Part shown: piece by piece, positions 18,802 to 28,241 of the stretch
Layout of the letters: each line of letters opens with the position of its first letter
How positions within the stretch are numbered: the stretch's first letter is position 1
Assembly (NCBI GenBank): GCA_022565395.1
Contig: JAIUMV010000005.1
Location: 114,922 to 178,921 of the forward strand
Direction: 5' to 3'
Source of the DNA: Marinobacter sp.
Lineage (GTDB): Bacteria > Pseudomonadota > Gammaproteobacteria > Pseudomonadales > Oleiphilaceae
DNA: 64,000 nt
Notes under the pieces: model-generated
The model's database searches: none
The model's input: only the letters and a program-made list of their open reading frames with translations
Told to the model about the DNA's origin: nothing
Translations under genes and position numbers: made by a program

Positions 18802-20094
18802 ATGCGTAATTGGATTTTCGTGGGTGGTGCGGTAGTTGTGGCGGCTGGCTTGGCTGCGCCCTGGGTAACCGGGCAGATGACAGAGAAGCATTGGCAGCAA
18901 TCAATGCTGCTGTTGAATGAGCAGCAGCCGTTGCTGCAACTGGAAACCCTGAACTATGACAGGGGTTACCTGAGCAGTGACATCGTGGGTGTAGTCAAGG
19001 TGCTTAGCACCAGCCAGACCTACTACCACACCCTGCCCATTCAGGGTCAGGTATCCCATGGGTTCGTGGGCAGCCGAGTGACCCTGAAGCCGGACACAGA
19101 AGCATTTGAAGATCTGAAAGAGCTGTTCCCGGAAGCCCTGCCGACGGTCACGCTTACCGGCAAGGCCTGGGGCGGTCTGCGGGTTGAGCTTGACGTGCCT
19201 GCTATTGCACTGACCGACGAAGAGACCGGCGAAACGTTGGATACCGCAGCGGCACAGGGCCGGGCGGACGTGTCCGGTGACGGCAACCGGTTCAGCCTCA
19301 GTCTGAACTGGCCCGGCGGCTCCATCGTGGGGCCGGATGTGAGCCTGAGCCTGTCCAGTGTCACCATGCAGCAGACCATGGAGCGTCTGCATAAGGATAT
19401 CTGGGTAGGTGATGGCAGTTTTGTTATGGAAGGGGGTGACTTCCAGGCGCCTGATGCCGAGCCCATGGGCTTCAAACTGTGGCGGGTAGACAGCAAGACC
19501 TGGGGCAGCGAGAGCGGCCAGCGCCTGAATACTGAAGCATCCATGGTCATGGAGAGCTTCCGGGTCGGGGATGAAAGTTTTGGCCCGCAACGGTTTGAGT
19601 TTGTTGCCAAGGGCTTGCAGGTCAGCGCCTGGAGCGATTTGCTTGACAGCTACAATGGACTGCAGAACTTTGAGCAACAGATTGAAGGGTTGGATTTCCC
19701 GCAGATCATGGAGCTGCAGATGTCACTCATCGAGCGCTTCAATGAGGCAACGCGGTCGCTGGCCTTCGCCGGTTTTGAGGTGGGTGTACCCGTGCTCAGC
19801 CTGTCCTCCCCCCTGGGCGACGCCAGTGGCAAGCTGATGGTCAGTCATCCGGTGGTGCCGGAGGCAGAGCAAGCCGACGTTCTGGCTATTATGCAGACAC
19901 TGGTGGGTGAGGCCGAAGTGCGCGTACCAGCGCTGCTGCTGGTAATGATTCCCGGCCTGGCGCCACAGCTGGACGAGATGGAAAATCAAGGCCTGCTGGT
20001 GCGTGACGGGGAGCATTACATGATCAATGCCACCCTTGAGGATATGGCGGTCAGGGTTAACGGTAACGTTATACCGCTGCCTCCAGTCATCTGA
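18802..20094 (+). CDS. DUF945 (YdgA family) protein
   Basis: A 430-residue protein with a single N-terminal helix (residues 4-20, WIFVGGAVVVAAGLAA) and a long mature region rich in beta strands, matching DUF945/YdgA proteins, which are periplasmic and of unsettled function. Typical family pieces are the YDRGYLSSD stretch near residue 52 and repeated hydrophobic strands. It follows ppk1 by 33 bases and probably continues its transcript. A hairpin follows the stop. Confidence 0.82.
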   Translation: MRNWIFVGGAVVVAAGLAAPWVTGQMTEKHWQQSMLLLNEQQPLLQLETLNYDRGYLSSDIVGVVKVLSTSQTYYHTLPIQGQVSHGFVGSRVTLKPDTEAFEDLKELFPEALPTVTLTGKAWGGLRVELDVPAIALTDEETGETLDTAAAQGRADVSGDGNRFSLSLNWPGGSIVGPDVSLSLSSVTMQQTMERLHKDIWVGDGSFVMEGGDFQAPDAEPMGFKLWRVDSKTWGSESGQRLNTEASMVMESFRVGDESFGPQRFEFVAKGLQVSAWSDLLDSYNGLQNFEQQIEGLDFPQIMELQMSLIERFNEATRSLAFAGFEVGVPVLSLSSPLGDASGKLMVSHPVVPEAEQADVLAIMQTLVGEAEVRVPALLLVMIPGLAPQLDEMENQGLLVRDGEHYMINATLEDMAVRVNGNVIPLPPVI

Positions 20095-20105
20095 TCGCAG
20101 TGGCC

Positions 20106-20137
20106 GCGCCGATCACCCCGATGTCGGGTGTCGGCGC
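20106..20137. terminator. GC hairpin between convergent genes
   Basis: GCGCCGA (20106-20112) pairs with TCGGCGC (20131-20137), with further pairing inside (CACCC with GGGTG). It is placed between the DUF945 and ferredoxin gene ends. No T-run follows. A second small hairpin, CCGGCC/GGCCGG at 20146-20162, overlaps the ferredoxin stop. Confidence 0.55.
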
Positions 20138-20151
20138 AGCCCGGCCCGGCC

Positions 20152-20430
<279 letters not shown>

Positions 20431-20479
20431 TTATTCTACCAAAATTACGGCTTGCAGCCTCACTCGCTATGCAGCTCAC

Positions 20480-20962
20480 CTAAGGGCGTGGGAACTTGCC
20501 CGCCAGTGCGGTTGCAACATTTTCTGGCACATAGGGCACCACATCACCGCCCATGCTGGCGATTTCCCGGATCAGGCTGGAGGATACGCACGTCAGGTGC
20601 GGCGGCGGCGTCAGGAACAGCGTATCGATGCCTGGCGCCAGGTTGCCGTTCATCTGGGCCAGCGGCAACTCGTACTCAAAGTCTGTGCTGTTGCGAACCC
20701 CCCGCAGAATAAAATTGGCGCCTTCCTGACGGGCGATATCCACCAGCAGCCCCCGGAAGCCGGTAGCACGCACGTTGGGCAGATGCGCCAAAGCATCCCG
20801 CGCCAGCGTCAGGCGTTCATCCAGATTAAACAACGGTTGTTTACGCTCACTGGCGGCAATGGCGATCACCACCTGGTCAAAGATGCCGGCGACACGCTCG
20901 ATCAGATTGGTATGGCCAAGGGTGATGGGGTCAAAGGTGCCAGGGTAAACCAGGGTAGTCAT
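20480..20962 (-). CDS. coaD: Phosphopantetheine adenylyltransferase
   Basis: A 160-residue hexameric nucleotidyltransferase that makes dephospho-CoA from ATP and 4'-phosphopantetheine, the fourth step of CoA synthesis. The (H/T)xGH-type motif is PITLGHTNL near the N-terminus and the C-terminal ATP-binding motif is VSSSLIREIA. RGVRNSTDFEYE is also typical. Two ATGs lie close together; ATG 20962 has GGAGC seven bases upstream while 20968 sits almost on it, so 20962 is used. The earlier pathway enzyme CoaBC is encoded 7 kb away. Confidence 0.95.
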   Translation of the reverse strand: MTTLVYPGTFDPITLGHTNLIERVAGIFDQVVIAIAASERKQPLFNLDERLTLARDALAHLPNVRATGFRGLLVDIARQEGANFILRGVRNSTDFEYELPLAQMNGNLAPGIDTLFLTPPPHLTCVSSSLIREIASMGGDVVPYVPENVATALAGKFPRP

Positions 20963-21082
20963 GGGCATGCTCCGGTGACGGTCAGAGCGGGCATGATAGC
21001 AGGTTGAGGGCGTTGCGACAGGCCCGGGGCGGGGGTGTCCTGTGCCCGCCACCGGAGTGGCTGGCACAGCAGAGGGCAGATG

Positions 21083-22528
21083 TTAACGGATGAACATCTT
21101 GTACACCATCTGGTGCAGCTTGGTGCCATGGGGGGCGTAGACAAACTTGCCGCTGTTGAGGCGCTGCTTGCTGAAGATGGAGCGAGCATGGGAGAAGGTC
21201 AGGAAGCCCTCGCGGCCATGGTAGTGGCCCATGCCGGAATCACCCACGCCGCCGAAGGGCAGGTCATCCTGAGCCACGTGCATCAGGGCGTCATTGATAC
21301 ACATGCCGCCGGAGTGTGTCTGGGTGACCACATGGTTCTGACCGGCCTGATCATAGCCAAAGTAGTACAGGGCCAGCGGACGCGGGCGGTCATTGATGTA
21401 GTCGATGGCTTCGTCAATCTTGCTGTAGGTGACGATTGGCAGGATGGGGCCAAAGATCTCGTCCTGCATGACCTTCATGTCGTCACTGACGTTCAGCACC
21501 AGGTGCACTGGCAGCTTGCGAGTGCCGTCCTTCATGTTCTCGTTGGCCGGGTTCACCTCAATTACCGTGGCACCTTTTGCTTCGGCATCCTTCAGGTAAC
21601 CCTGCAGACGGTCATACTGGCGCTCGTTAATGATGGCAGTATAGTCGTCATTATCCCGCAGGCTGGGGTACATGCGGCTGAACGCGTTCTTGAACTCATC
21701 AACAAAGTTATTGACCCGGTCTGCCGGGCATAGCACATAGTCTGGCGCCACGCAGGTCTGGCCTACGTTGATGGCCTTGCCGAACGCAATACGCTCCGCG
21801 GCATCGCTCATGGGCACGTCGCTGGAAATAACGGCGGGGGACTTGCCCCCCAGCTCCAGCGTAACTGGCGTCAGGTTCTTGGCTGCCGCTGCCATGACCA
21901 GGCGGCCAACAGAGGTGGAGCCGGTGAACAGCAGGTGATTGAAGGGCAGGCTGGAGAACTCTGCAGCGACATCGGCTTCACCGTTGATCACCGCAACCAG
22001 ATTCTGCGGAAAAGTGGACTCAATCACTTCCTTGAACAGGGCGGAGGTGTGAGGCGTGTACTCAGACATCTTGATCAGGGCCCGGTTGCCGGCTGCCAGT
22101 GCAGTGGTGAGAGGGCCGGCCGCCAGGAACAGGGGATAGTTCCAGGGTACGATAATGCCAACCACGCCCAGTGGCTGATATTCAACCCGGTTGCTGGCGG
22201 GCTGGAACAGAATCGAGACGTGGCGCTTGGAAGGTTTCATCCACTCGCCCAGATGCTTGAGGGCGTAATTGATGCCTTGCACTGAGGGCATGATCTCGGC
22301 AATCTTGGTTTCATCCTTGGAGCGGCAGCTGAAGTCCTTGTCGATGGCGTCCAGGAAGCGCTCCTGGTTTTTCAGTATCGCCTGCTTCAGACGCTTGAGA
22401 TTCTCTTTGCGCTCCGCCAGTGATGGCATGGGATTGTTGCGGAAGGCCTGCTTCTGCTCGTCGAACAGGTTGTGCATCTGCTGGATCTGTTTCTTGCTCT
22501 CAGTGAGCTGGACAACACTTGCGACCAT
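21083..22528 (-). CDS. calB: Coniferyl aldehyde dehydrogenase (class III ALDH)
   Basis: A 481-residue NAD(P)-dependent aldehyde dehydrogenase close to the CalB group and to fatty aldehyde dehydrogenases of the ALDH3 family. The catalytic Cys259 is in GQTCVAPDY and the general base Glu225 in LELGGKSP; VPWNYPLFLAAGPL and FTGSTSVGR form the cofactor site. Like other class III enzymes it has a hydrophobic/basic C-terminus (LHQMVYKMFIR). The natural substrate may be coniferyl aldehyde or a long-chain aldehyde from alkane or alcohol oxidation; sequence alone does not decide. It is divergent from a TetR gene, with a palindrome between. Confidence 0.9.
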   Translation of the reverse strand: MVASVVQLTESKKQIQQMHNLFDEQKQAFRNNPMPSLAERKENLKRLKQAILKNQERFLDAIDKDFSCRSKDETKIAEIMPSVQGINYALKHLGEWMKPSKRHVSILFQPASNRVEYQPLGVVGIIVPWNYPLFLAAGPLTTALAAGNRALIKMSEYTPHTSALFKEVIESTFPQNLVAVINGEADVAAEFSSLPFNHLLFTGSTSVGRLVMAAAAKNLTPVTLELGGKSPAVISSDVPMSDAAERIAFGKAINVGQTCVAPDYVLCPADRVNNFVDEFKNAFSRMYPSLRDNDDYTAIINERQYDRLQGYLKDAEAKGATVIEVNPANENMKDGTRKLPVHLVLNVSDDMKVMQDEIFGPILPIVTYSKIDEAIDYINDRPRPLALYYFGYDQAGQNHVVTQTHSGGMCINDALMHVAQDDLPFGGVGDSGMGHYHGREGFLTFSHARSIFSKQRLNSGKFVYAPHGTKLHQMVYKMFIR

Positions 22529-22655
22529 GGTGACTCTCCTCGTTGGCAGCGATTTATTGTATCGGCATGCCGACGTCAGTGGCTGCCAGGTTAGGGAAGA
22601 GCAGGCCTGGGGATGACTGCATAAAACCTGCTCGATTTGCCTTGTGGGCTATTAT

Positions 22656-22671
22656 TAGAGTATATACTCTA
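22656..22671. promoter_or_regulatory. 16-bp perfect palindrome between calB and tetR
   Basis: TAGAGTATATACTCTA is a perfect 16-bp palindrome between the divergent calB and TetR starts, 73 bases before the TetR start. It is AT-rich in the centre and may overlap a promoter. A TetR dimer binding here could control both genes. Confidence 0.75.
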
Positions 22672-22744
22672 GGGAGTCAAGGAAGGTGTTTGGCCTGTCA
22701 GGCCAGATGCTGGTTGCCAAACTCACAACAACAACAGTGAGCGC

Positions 22745-23419
22745 ATGAAAACAAGAGAGAAAATACTGCTTTGCAGTCTCGACCTGTTCAACGAGCGAGG
22801 TGAGCGCAATGTCACGACCAATCATATTTCTGCGGAGCTGGCGATCTCGCCCGGCAACCTCTATTACCACTTCCGCAACAAGTCGGACATCATCTACGAG
22901 CTGTTCCAGCAGTATGAACAGCTGGTGGGCTACTACCTGACCACCCCGGAAGACCGACCCCTGACGGTGGCTGATATGCGGGGCTATCTGGAGTCGGTGT
23001 TTGACGGGCTCTGGAGTTACCGTTTCCTGCATCGGGACCTTGAGCACCTGCTGGAAAATGATGCCCGCCTGCGCCAGGACTACCGGGAATTTACCGGCCG
23101 TTGCCTGGATGCCATCAACCGGATTTTCGAAGGGCTGGCGGAGGGCGGCGTGATTCAGTCCCAGCCGGAAGAGTTACGCCAGGCAATGTCTCTCAACGTT
23201 TGGCTGGTGGTGACCAACTGGATGGCCTTTCTGAAAACCGCCCAGGGGAACAATCGGCAGGTGGAGATTACCAAACGCCAGCTGAAGCAGGGCATCTATC
23301 AGGTGCTGACTCTGGAGGTGCCGTACCTGATGCCAGCATATCGTGGTGAGGTGTTGGCCTTGCGGGAACAGTACCGCCCGGAATTACCCTTAACCATGAT
23401 GGAACCAGCGCCGGCATGA
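22745..23419 (+). CDS. TetR family transcriptional regulator, divergent from calB
   Basis: A 224-residue regulator with the helix-turn-helix at about residues 25-47 (ISAELAISPGNLYYHFRNKSD). The long C-terminal domain is Tyr/Leu-rich and resembles that of TetR proteins found beside fatty acid and aldehyde genes. ATG 22745 is used. It is divergent from calB, and the shared palindrome suggests control of calB and of itself. The inducer is unknown. Confidence 0.92.
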   Translation: MKTREKILLCSLDLFNERGERNVTTNHISAELAISPGNLYYHFRNKSDIIYELFQQYEQLVGYYLTTPEDRPLTVADMRGYLESVFDGLWSYRFLHRDLEHLLENDARLRQDYREFTGRCLDAINRIFEGLAEGGVIQSQPEELRQAMSLNVWLVVTNWMAFLKTAQGNNRQVEITKRQLKQGIYQVLTLEVPYLMPAYRGEVLALREQYRPELPLTMMEPAPA

Positions 23420-23510
23420 GCTGTCATAGGTTATGACACCAGCAAGTGCAATCCCAGGTGTCACCGGGCGGCTTGCCGCCCGTACAGCACTTTGCAAACC
23501 CTGACGTTTA

Positions 23511-23536
23511 CCCGACCCATCTGGGTCGGGTTTTTT
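23511..23536. terminator. Rho-independent terminator, tetR/engB
   Basis: CCCGACCC (23511-23518) pairs perfectly with GGGTCGGG (23523-23530) with an ATCT loop, then six T residues on the plus strand. It ends the TetR transcript just before the convergent engB stop. A second GC hairpin without T-run, CGGGCGG/CCGCCCG, lies at 23465-23482. Confidence 0.92.
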
Positions 23537-23540
23537 ATGA

Positions 23541-24209
23541 CTAGGGGCTGTCTGCCGGGGTTTCAGCATCGGCGGCGGTACTGTCAGTCGCTGGCGCCAG
23601 CCAGGCTGCCAGTTTCTCGCAGGCTTCCTCAACACCGGTTCTGTCAGTGGCCGAGAACATGATCAGGTGTTCCAGGCATTGGAATTTTTTCAGCGCGTTG
23701 CGCACTTTCTGCAGGGTGGTTTTGGCCTGGCCGAATTTCAGTTTGTCGGCTTTGGTGGCAAGAATCATCAGCGGCAGCTTGTTATGCTCGCACCATTCCA
23801 CCATCATCTGGTCAAAGTCCGTCAGCGGGTGGCGAATGTCCATGACCAGCACCAGGCCACGCAGGCATTGACGATCATTCAGATAGTGCCCAAGGTGGGT
23901 CTGCCAGTCGTCTTTCATGTCCCGTGACACTTTTGCATAGCCATAACCTGGCAAATCCACCAGGCGGCAGCCCTCGCGGTTGAGGGAAAAGAAGTTGATC
24001 AGCCGGGTGCGACCAGGTGTCTTACTGGTTCGGGCCAGCTTCTTGTTGATGGTAATGGCGTTGATAGCGCTGGACTTTCCAGCGTTCGAACGGCCGGCAA
24101 ATGCCACCTCTGCACCTTGATCCGGCGGGCACTCTGACAGCTTGGATGCGCTGATCAGAAAGCGGGCGCTGTTAAAGGAAATGGGCTTGGGAAGATTGAT
24201 GTCCTGCAC
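23541..24209 (-). CDS. engB: Ribosome biogenesis GTPase EngB (YihA/YsxC)
   Basis: A 222-residue essential GTPase that assists large-subunit assembly. The G motifs are G1 GRSNAGKSS (39-47), G2 Thr in KTPGRTRL, G3 DLPGYG and G4 TKAD, with SATDRTG near G5. The last 20 residues are Ala/Thr/Asp-rich and probably disordered. It is divergent from cytochrome c4; the same neighbour pair occurs in pseudomonads. Confidence 0.95.
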   Translation of the reverse strand: MQDINLPKPISFNSARFLISASKLSECPPDQGAEVAFAGRSNAGKSSAINAITINKKLARTSKTPGRTRLINFFSLNREGCRLVDLPGYGYAKVSRDMKDDWQTHLGHYLNDRQCLRGLVLVMDIRHPLTDFDQMMVEWCEHNKLPLMILATKADKLKFGQAKTTLQKVRNALKKFQCLEHLIMFSATDRTGVEEACEKLAAWLAPATDSTAADAETPADSP

Positions 24210-24293
24210 GGTGTGCGGGTGTCCTGTGCGTCTGGGTGAATGGCTGGGAGTGATTCTGCGGCGGTTAGGCCTTTTTAAGCGGTTCCCTTAATG

Positions 24294-24299
24294 TATAAT
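24294..24299 (+). promoter_or_regulatory. Probable -10 element for the cytochrome c4 gene
   Basis: A perfect TATAAT preceded by TG (ATGTATAATG) suggests an extended -10. The -35 region is weak (CTTTTT at 17-base spacing). It leaves an untranslated leader of about 130 bases before ATG 24437. Confidence 0.55.
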
Positions 24300-24436
24300 G
24301 CTACACCAAATTTAACGACCAGAGGCAGGTTATTGGGGTTGGCAAGTAAACAGCATTACCGGTGACAGGGGTTCCTGTGGTCGGTCCCCATAGCTGCAGC
24401 GTAAAGAATATACTTGATGAGAGAGGCGGAGCGAGC

Positions 24437-25045
24437 ATGAAGAAACTGATCGCAGGAGTTGTTCTTGGTGTCAGCCTGTCGGCCACCGCAGTCGCAGCCG
24501 GTGACCCGGAAGCAGGTAAAGCCAATGCCGCAGTATGTGCCAGCTGTCACGGTGCAACCGGTGCGGAACCGATCATGTCTACCTACCCTAAGATTGCCAA
24601 CCTGGGTGAGCGTTACCTGTTCCAGCAAATGGTTCACGTGCGTGAAGGTCGTCGGGTGATTCCCGAAATGACTGGCCTGCTGGATAACATGTCCGACCAG
24701 GATCTGCGTGACCTGGCGGCTTACTACAACCAGCACACCATGACCATCGGTGAGGCTAACCCTGATCTGGTTGAGCGTGGTCAGGCACTCTACCGTGGTG
24801 GCAACATTGCCGCAGGCATTCCTTCCTGCGCAGCCTGTCACGGACCCAGCGGCAAAGGAAATGAGCCTGCGGGCTATCCGCGTCTGAGTGGCCAGTCCGC
24901 GGACTATATTGCCAAGTCGCTGCGTGAGTACCGGGCAGGCACGCGTGATGTGGATAGCAACAGCCAGATCATGATGGATATTGCCAACCGTATGCACGAC
25001 ACCGAAATCGATGCGCTGGCCAGCTACATTTCCGGCCTGCACTAA
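24437..25045 (+). CDS. Dihaem cytochrome c4
   Basis: A 202-residue periplasmic dihaem cytochrome. The signal peptide covers residues 1-21 (LIAGVVLGVSLSATAVAA). Haem sites are CASCH (34-38) and CAACH (131-135), one in each half of a duplicated fold, with Met78 in IPEM and a Met near the C-terminus as candidate axial ligands. Cytochrome c4 passes electrons from the bc1 complex to cbb3-type oxidases. GGAG precedes ATG 24437; an upstream in-frame start at 24362 would spoil the signal peptide. It ends at a strong terminator. Confidence 0.95.
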   Translation: MKKLIAGVVLGVSLSATAVAAGDPEAGKANAAVCASCHGATGAEPIMSTYPKIANLGERYLFQQMVHVREGRRVIPEMTGLLDNMSDQDLRDLAAYYNQHTMTIGEANPDLVERGQALYRGGNIAAGIPSCAACHGPSGKGNEPAGYPRLSGQSADYIAKSLREYRAGTRDVDSNSQIMMDIANRMHDTEIDALASYISGLH

Positions 25046-25067
25046 GGGTTCCGGGTGCTGAAAAAAA

Positions 25068-25090
25068 CCTCCGCTTGCGGAGGTTTTTTT
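25068..25090 (+). terminator. Rho-independent terminator after cytochrome c4
   Basis: CCTCCGC (25068-25074) pairs with GCGGAGG (25077-25083), followed by seven T residues and preceded by seven A residues at 25061-25067. It could therefore work in both directions. Confidence 0.93.
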
Positions 25091-25262
25091 ATGGTTGTGC
25101 CAACTGGATTACTGTTATTTGTCACCATCAGATGACGTTTTTGTAGCTTGAGTGCGTCGCAGGCGGTGCCCATAATAACGACGAGACAAGAGCGCGAACT
25201 TTCACCTGACGGGCAGGTCCAATGCCCGGACAAGTTATAAATCACTATAAGGTAGACGTATT

Positions 25263-25910
25263 ATGAGGGGATTTTTGGCAGCTTGGGTGCTGGTGTTGGT
25301 TGCATTGCCAATGACTGCGGTGGCGGATGCACGCTGGCAGGCAGGGACTCATTATCAGGTGCTTTCCACGCCGCTGAGTACCCGTAACCCGGATCGGATC
25401 GAGGTAACCGAGATTTTTTGGTACGGCTGTCCTCATTGTTTGACTTTCAAGCCATATATTGAAGCATGGGCGGCCAACAAGCCGGATGATGTGGATTACG
25501 TCAAACTACCGGCTGTTTTCTCCCGCGGTTGGGAGCCGCATGCCCGTGCCTTTTACGCAGTCGAGGCCATGGGTGCGATTGAGCAGGCTCACACACCTTT
25601 GTTTGAGGGCCTGGCCCGGGACCGTCGAAACCTTGATAACGCCGATCGGCTGGCGGCTTTTTTGGCGAATCATGGCGTAAATGCTGATGAGTTTAAGCGC
25701 AATTACAACAGTTTCGGTGTTAATGCCCGCCTGCAGCAGGGCAATGCCCGCATCCGCGGCGCCCAGGTCAATGGTGTGCCGGCTATTCAGGGCACGCCCT
25801 CGGTGATGGTAAACGGGAAGTACGTGACCAGTCCGTCCATCGCGGGTAGCCGAGAGGCGTCGATTGAGGTAATGCGCTATCTTATAGATAAAGAGCGTGC
25901 AGCAAATTAG
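25263..25910 (+). CDS. dsbA: Thiol:disulfide interchange protein DsbA
   Basis: A 215-residue periplasmic oxidase that introduces disulfide bonds into exported proteins. The signal peptide is residues 1-21. The thioredoxin-fold active site is CPHC at 56-59 (FWYGCPHCLTF), identical to the classic DsbA motif, and the cis-proline loop is GTPSVMVNG. It is followed after 11 bases by the EEP gene, an arrangement also seen in pseudomonads. Confidence 0.95.
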   Translation: MRGFLAAWVLVLVALPMTAVADARWQAGTHYQVLSTPLSTRNPDRIEVTEIFWYGCPHCLTFKPYIEAWAANKPDDVDYVKLPAVFSRGWEPHARAFYAVEAMGAIEQAHTPLFEGLARDRRNLDNADRLAAFLANHGVNADEFKRNYNSFGVNARLQQGNARIRGAQVNGVPAIQGTPSVMVNGKYVTSPSIAGSREASIEVMRYLIDKERAAN

Positions 25911-25921
25911 GTTGTCGGCCT

Positions 25922-26791
25922 ATGTATAAGAAGATCCAGCAACGGCTCAATGGTTGGGTGGGTACTGCCACCGATACCGGCCCTGTGATGGGCGCCTGCT
26001 CCGGCTTTGATCATGTGCCTGAGCTGGAGCCCCTGGATCGCTTGCGTCTGCTCACCTTCAATATTCAGGTGGGCATTAACACCTCCTCCTACCATCATTA
26101 CCTGACCCGCAGCTGGCAGCACTTTCTGCCTTCCCGTAAGCGACTTGATAATCTCGACAAAATTTCCGCCTTGCTGCGCAACTACGATGTGGTGGCGTTG
26201 CAGGAGTGTGACGGTGGCAGTATACGCAGCGGTTTTATCAATCAGGTCCAGTACCTGGCTGAGGCCAGTGGGTTGCCTTATTGGCGTCAACAGCTGAATC
26301 GTAATCTGGGGCAGATTGCCCAGCATAGCAATGGCCTGCTGAGCCGCTATCGTCCTCTGGACGTAAAGCAGTATCGCTTGCCAGGGTTGATACCGGGACG
26401 GGGCGCCATTGTAGCCCGTTATGGTTTTCCGGAGGATCCGCTGGTGCTGGTGATGATGCATCTGTCTCTAAGCAAGAGTGCGCAGGCTCGGCAGTTGGGG
26501 TTTATCCGGGACCTGATTGGTGATTTCCGTCATGTGGTGCTGATGGGTGACCTGAATAATCATGCGGAGCAGCTGCTTACCAATACGCCCCTGAGTGACA
26601 CCGGCCTGGTGCCATTGCCGGCCAGTGCCCATAGTTTCCCAAGCTGGCGGCCTGAAAAGGCATTGGATCATATTCTGGTCAGCCCCAGTCTGGAAATCCA
26701 GCGGGCAGAAGTGGTGCATTATCCCATGTCGGATCACCTGCCCATTGCCATGGATATTGCCCTGCCCAGCGGCTATCTGTCGCGGGTGTAA
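25922..26791 (+). CDS. Endonuclease/exonuclease/phosphatase family protein
   Basis: A 289-residue protein of the EEP (DNase I-like) fold. Family landmarks are RLLTFNIQVG (metal Asn), ALQECDGG (metal Glu), GDLNNHAE (Asp/Asn of the active site), LDHILVSP and SDHLPIAMDI with the catalytic His. There is no signal peptide, so it is expected in the cytoplasm or loosely at the membrane. The substrate, nucleic acid or a phosphodiester/phosphoinositide, cannot be told. It shares an operon with dsbA and ends at a very long hairpin. Confidence 0.9.
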   Translation: MYKKIQQRLNGWVGTATDTGPVMGACSGFDHVPELEPLDRLRLLTFNIQVGINTSSYHHYLTRSWQHFLPSRKRLDNLDKISALLRNYDVVALQECDGGSIRSGFINQVQYLAEASGLPYWRQQLNRNLGQIAQHSNGLLSRYRPLDVKQYRLPGLIPGRGAIVARYGFPEDPLVLVMMHLSLSKSAQARQLGFIRDLIGDFRHVVLMGDLNNHAEQLLTNTPLSDTGLVPLPASAHSFPSWRPEKALDHILVSPSLEIQRAEVVHYPMSDHLPIAMDIALPSGYLSRV

Positions 26792-26803
26792 GGTCTTTTG
26801 TTG

Positions 26804-26859
26804 TTTTGGGCAATAAAAAACCCGGGTCCTTGCGGAACCGGGTTTTTTATTGCCCAAAA
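26804..26859. terminator. Long bidirectional terminator, EEP/rpmG
   Basis: Two 26-base arms (26804-26829 and 26834-26859) pair with a single mismatch around a TTGC loop. The core is ACCCGG/CCGGGT, flanked by A6 on one side and T6 on the other, so it is a proper intrinsic terminator on both strands. The pairing then continues outward through TTTTGGGCAAT/ATTGCCCAAAA, which is longer than termination needs. Confidence 0.95.
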
Positions 26860-26865
26860 GCCAGA

Positions 26866-27021
26866 TTACTTGATCTTGGCTTCTTTGTAGGCAACGTGCT
26901 TACGTACAACCGGATCAAACTTTTTCAGTTCGATTTTTTCCGGGGTGTTACGCTTGTTCTTCATGGTCGTGTAGAAGTGACCAGTACCTGCTGTTGAAAC
27001 CAGCTTAATTTTTTCGCGCAT
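26866..27021 (-). CDS. rpmG: 50S ribosomal protein L33
   Basis: A 51-residue protein beginning [17 protein letters not shown] and ending [11 protein letters not shown], with the usual [20 protein letters not shown] middle. It lacks the Cys pairs of zinc-type L33. It lies 11 bases downstream of rpmB in the standard rpmBG operon. Confidence 0.97.
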   Translation of the reverse strand: MREKIKLVSTAGTGHFYTTMKNKRNTPEKIELKKFDPVVRKHVAYKEAKIK

Positions 27022-27032
27022 GATGCGGCTCC

Positions 27033-27269
27033 TTATACTTTCTCGCCGCGGGCGCGCAGATCGGCCAGCACAGCGTCAATACCCTTTTTATCGATGATGC
27101 GCATGCCCTTGGTGGAAATGCGCAACTTCACGAAACGGTTCTCAGATGCAACCCAGAAGCGGTGGCTCTGCAGGTTAGGCAGAAAACGACGCTTGGTGTG
27201 GTTCATCGCGTGAGATACGTTGTTACCGGTAACCGGGCGTTTGCCGGTAACCTGACAGACTCTGGACAT
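27033..27269 (-). CDS. rpmB: 50S ribosomal protein L28
   Basis: A 78-residue protein with the standard start [17 protein letters not shown], then [12 protein letters not shown] and the [14 protein letters not shown] segment. The first gene of rpmBG, with a good promoter about 90 bases upstream. Confidence 0.97.
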   Translation of the reverse strand: MSRVCQVTGKRPVTGNNVSHAMNHTKRRFLPNLQSHRFWVASENRFVKLRISTKGMRIIDKKGIDAVLADLRARGEKV

Positions 27270-27361
27270 ACTTGCCTCCGACCTGAGCTTGGTCCTGAAA
27301 TTCAGGGAATTCGTTTATTCGCGCCTCTGGAGCTCGCCAGATGCCGCCAGAAAGGGACGCT

Positions 27362-27390
27362 TTTATACCAGAAGCTATCCCGCAAAGCAA
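27362..27390 (-). promoter_or_regulatory. Sigma-70 promoter for rpmB-rpmG
   Basis: On the minus strand TTGCTT (27385-27390) and TATAAA (27362-27367) are separated by exactly 17 bases. The -10 is five of six and the -35 three of six relative to consensus. The start would fall about 85 bases before rpmB. Confidence 0.65.
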
Positions 27391-27448
27391 AAAATTGTTG
27401 GGAATTTGGACAGTTTTCTGTGAAAAAAGCGATTCACAGGGTGTGTCC

Positions 27449-28123
27449 TCAGCATAACCCCCGTTCAGCGAGGGATATTACCTCACCGTGACCTACCACC
27501 ATATGGTCAAGTACCCGTATGTCCACCAGCCCCAGAGCATCCTTGAGCCGCTGGGTCAGCTGAATGTCAGCCTGACTTGGCTCGGCAACGCCGGAGGTGT
27601 GGTTGTGGGCAAAGATGACGGCGGCTGCATTACAACCCAGCGCCTCCCGCACCACCTCGCGGGGGTAGACAGAGGCGCCATCTATTGTACCCCGGAATAG
27701 TTCCTGATAACGAATGACCCGATGCCTGTTATCCAGAAACAGGCCCGCAAAGACTTCATGGGGGTAGGTGCCGAGCCGGCTGGCCAAAAAGCGCCGGGTG
27801 TCGGCAGGCGAGCGCAGCGGGTCGCCCTGGCGCAGGGGCTCGTCCATAACCCGGCGGGCCATTTCCAGCGCGGCATGCAATTGGGCATACTTTGCGGTGC
27901 CCAGTCCCTTGATGCTGCAGAACTGGTCGCGGGAGGCAGTCAGCAGGCTGCGCAGACCGCCAAACTCGGCGATCAGCCCCCTGGCAAGGGCCATAACCGG
28001 TAGGCCAGCAATGCCGGTGCGCAGGAAAATAGCCAGCAATTCGGCATCCGAGAGGCTTTGTGGGCCGTGGGCCAGCAGGCGCTCCCGGGGGCGTTCATCC
28101 TTGGGCCAGTGGGGTTTGTCCAT
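27449..28123 (-). CDS. radC: RadC family JAB-domain protein
   Basis: A 224-residue protein with an N-terminal helix-hairpin-helix region (residues 19-80, [26 protein letters not shown]) and a C-terminal JAB/MPN metalloprotease-like domain with the metal motif [16 protein letters not shown]. Despite the name, a repair role is doubtful. It is divergent from coaBC, the usual gammaproteobacterial arrangement next to rpmB. Confidence 0.95.
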   Translation of the reverse strand: MDKPHWPKDERPRERLLAHGPQSLSDAELLAIFLRTGIAGLPVMALARGLIAEFGGLRSLLTASRDQFCSIKGLGTAKYAQLHAALEMARRVMDEPLRQGDPLRSPADTRRFLASRLGTYPHEVFAGLFLDNRHRVIRYQELFRGTIDGASVYPREVVREALGCNAAAVIFAHNHTSGVAEPSQADIQLTQRLKDALGLVDIRVLDHMVVGHGEVISLAERGLC

Positions 28124-28241
28124 CCTTGTATCCCTGTTTGTGCGTGGCGGGGTGTCAGCAGCTTGCTGACGATGCTATCTTAGTGGTTTTACGGGGGAAA
28201 TCACGGGTACCCGTTCTCAAAACCTAGCGCCTGGAGTTGTC

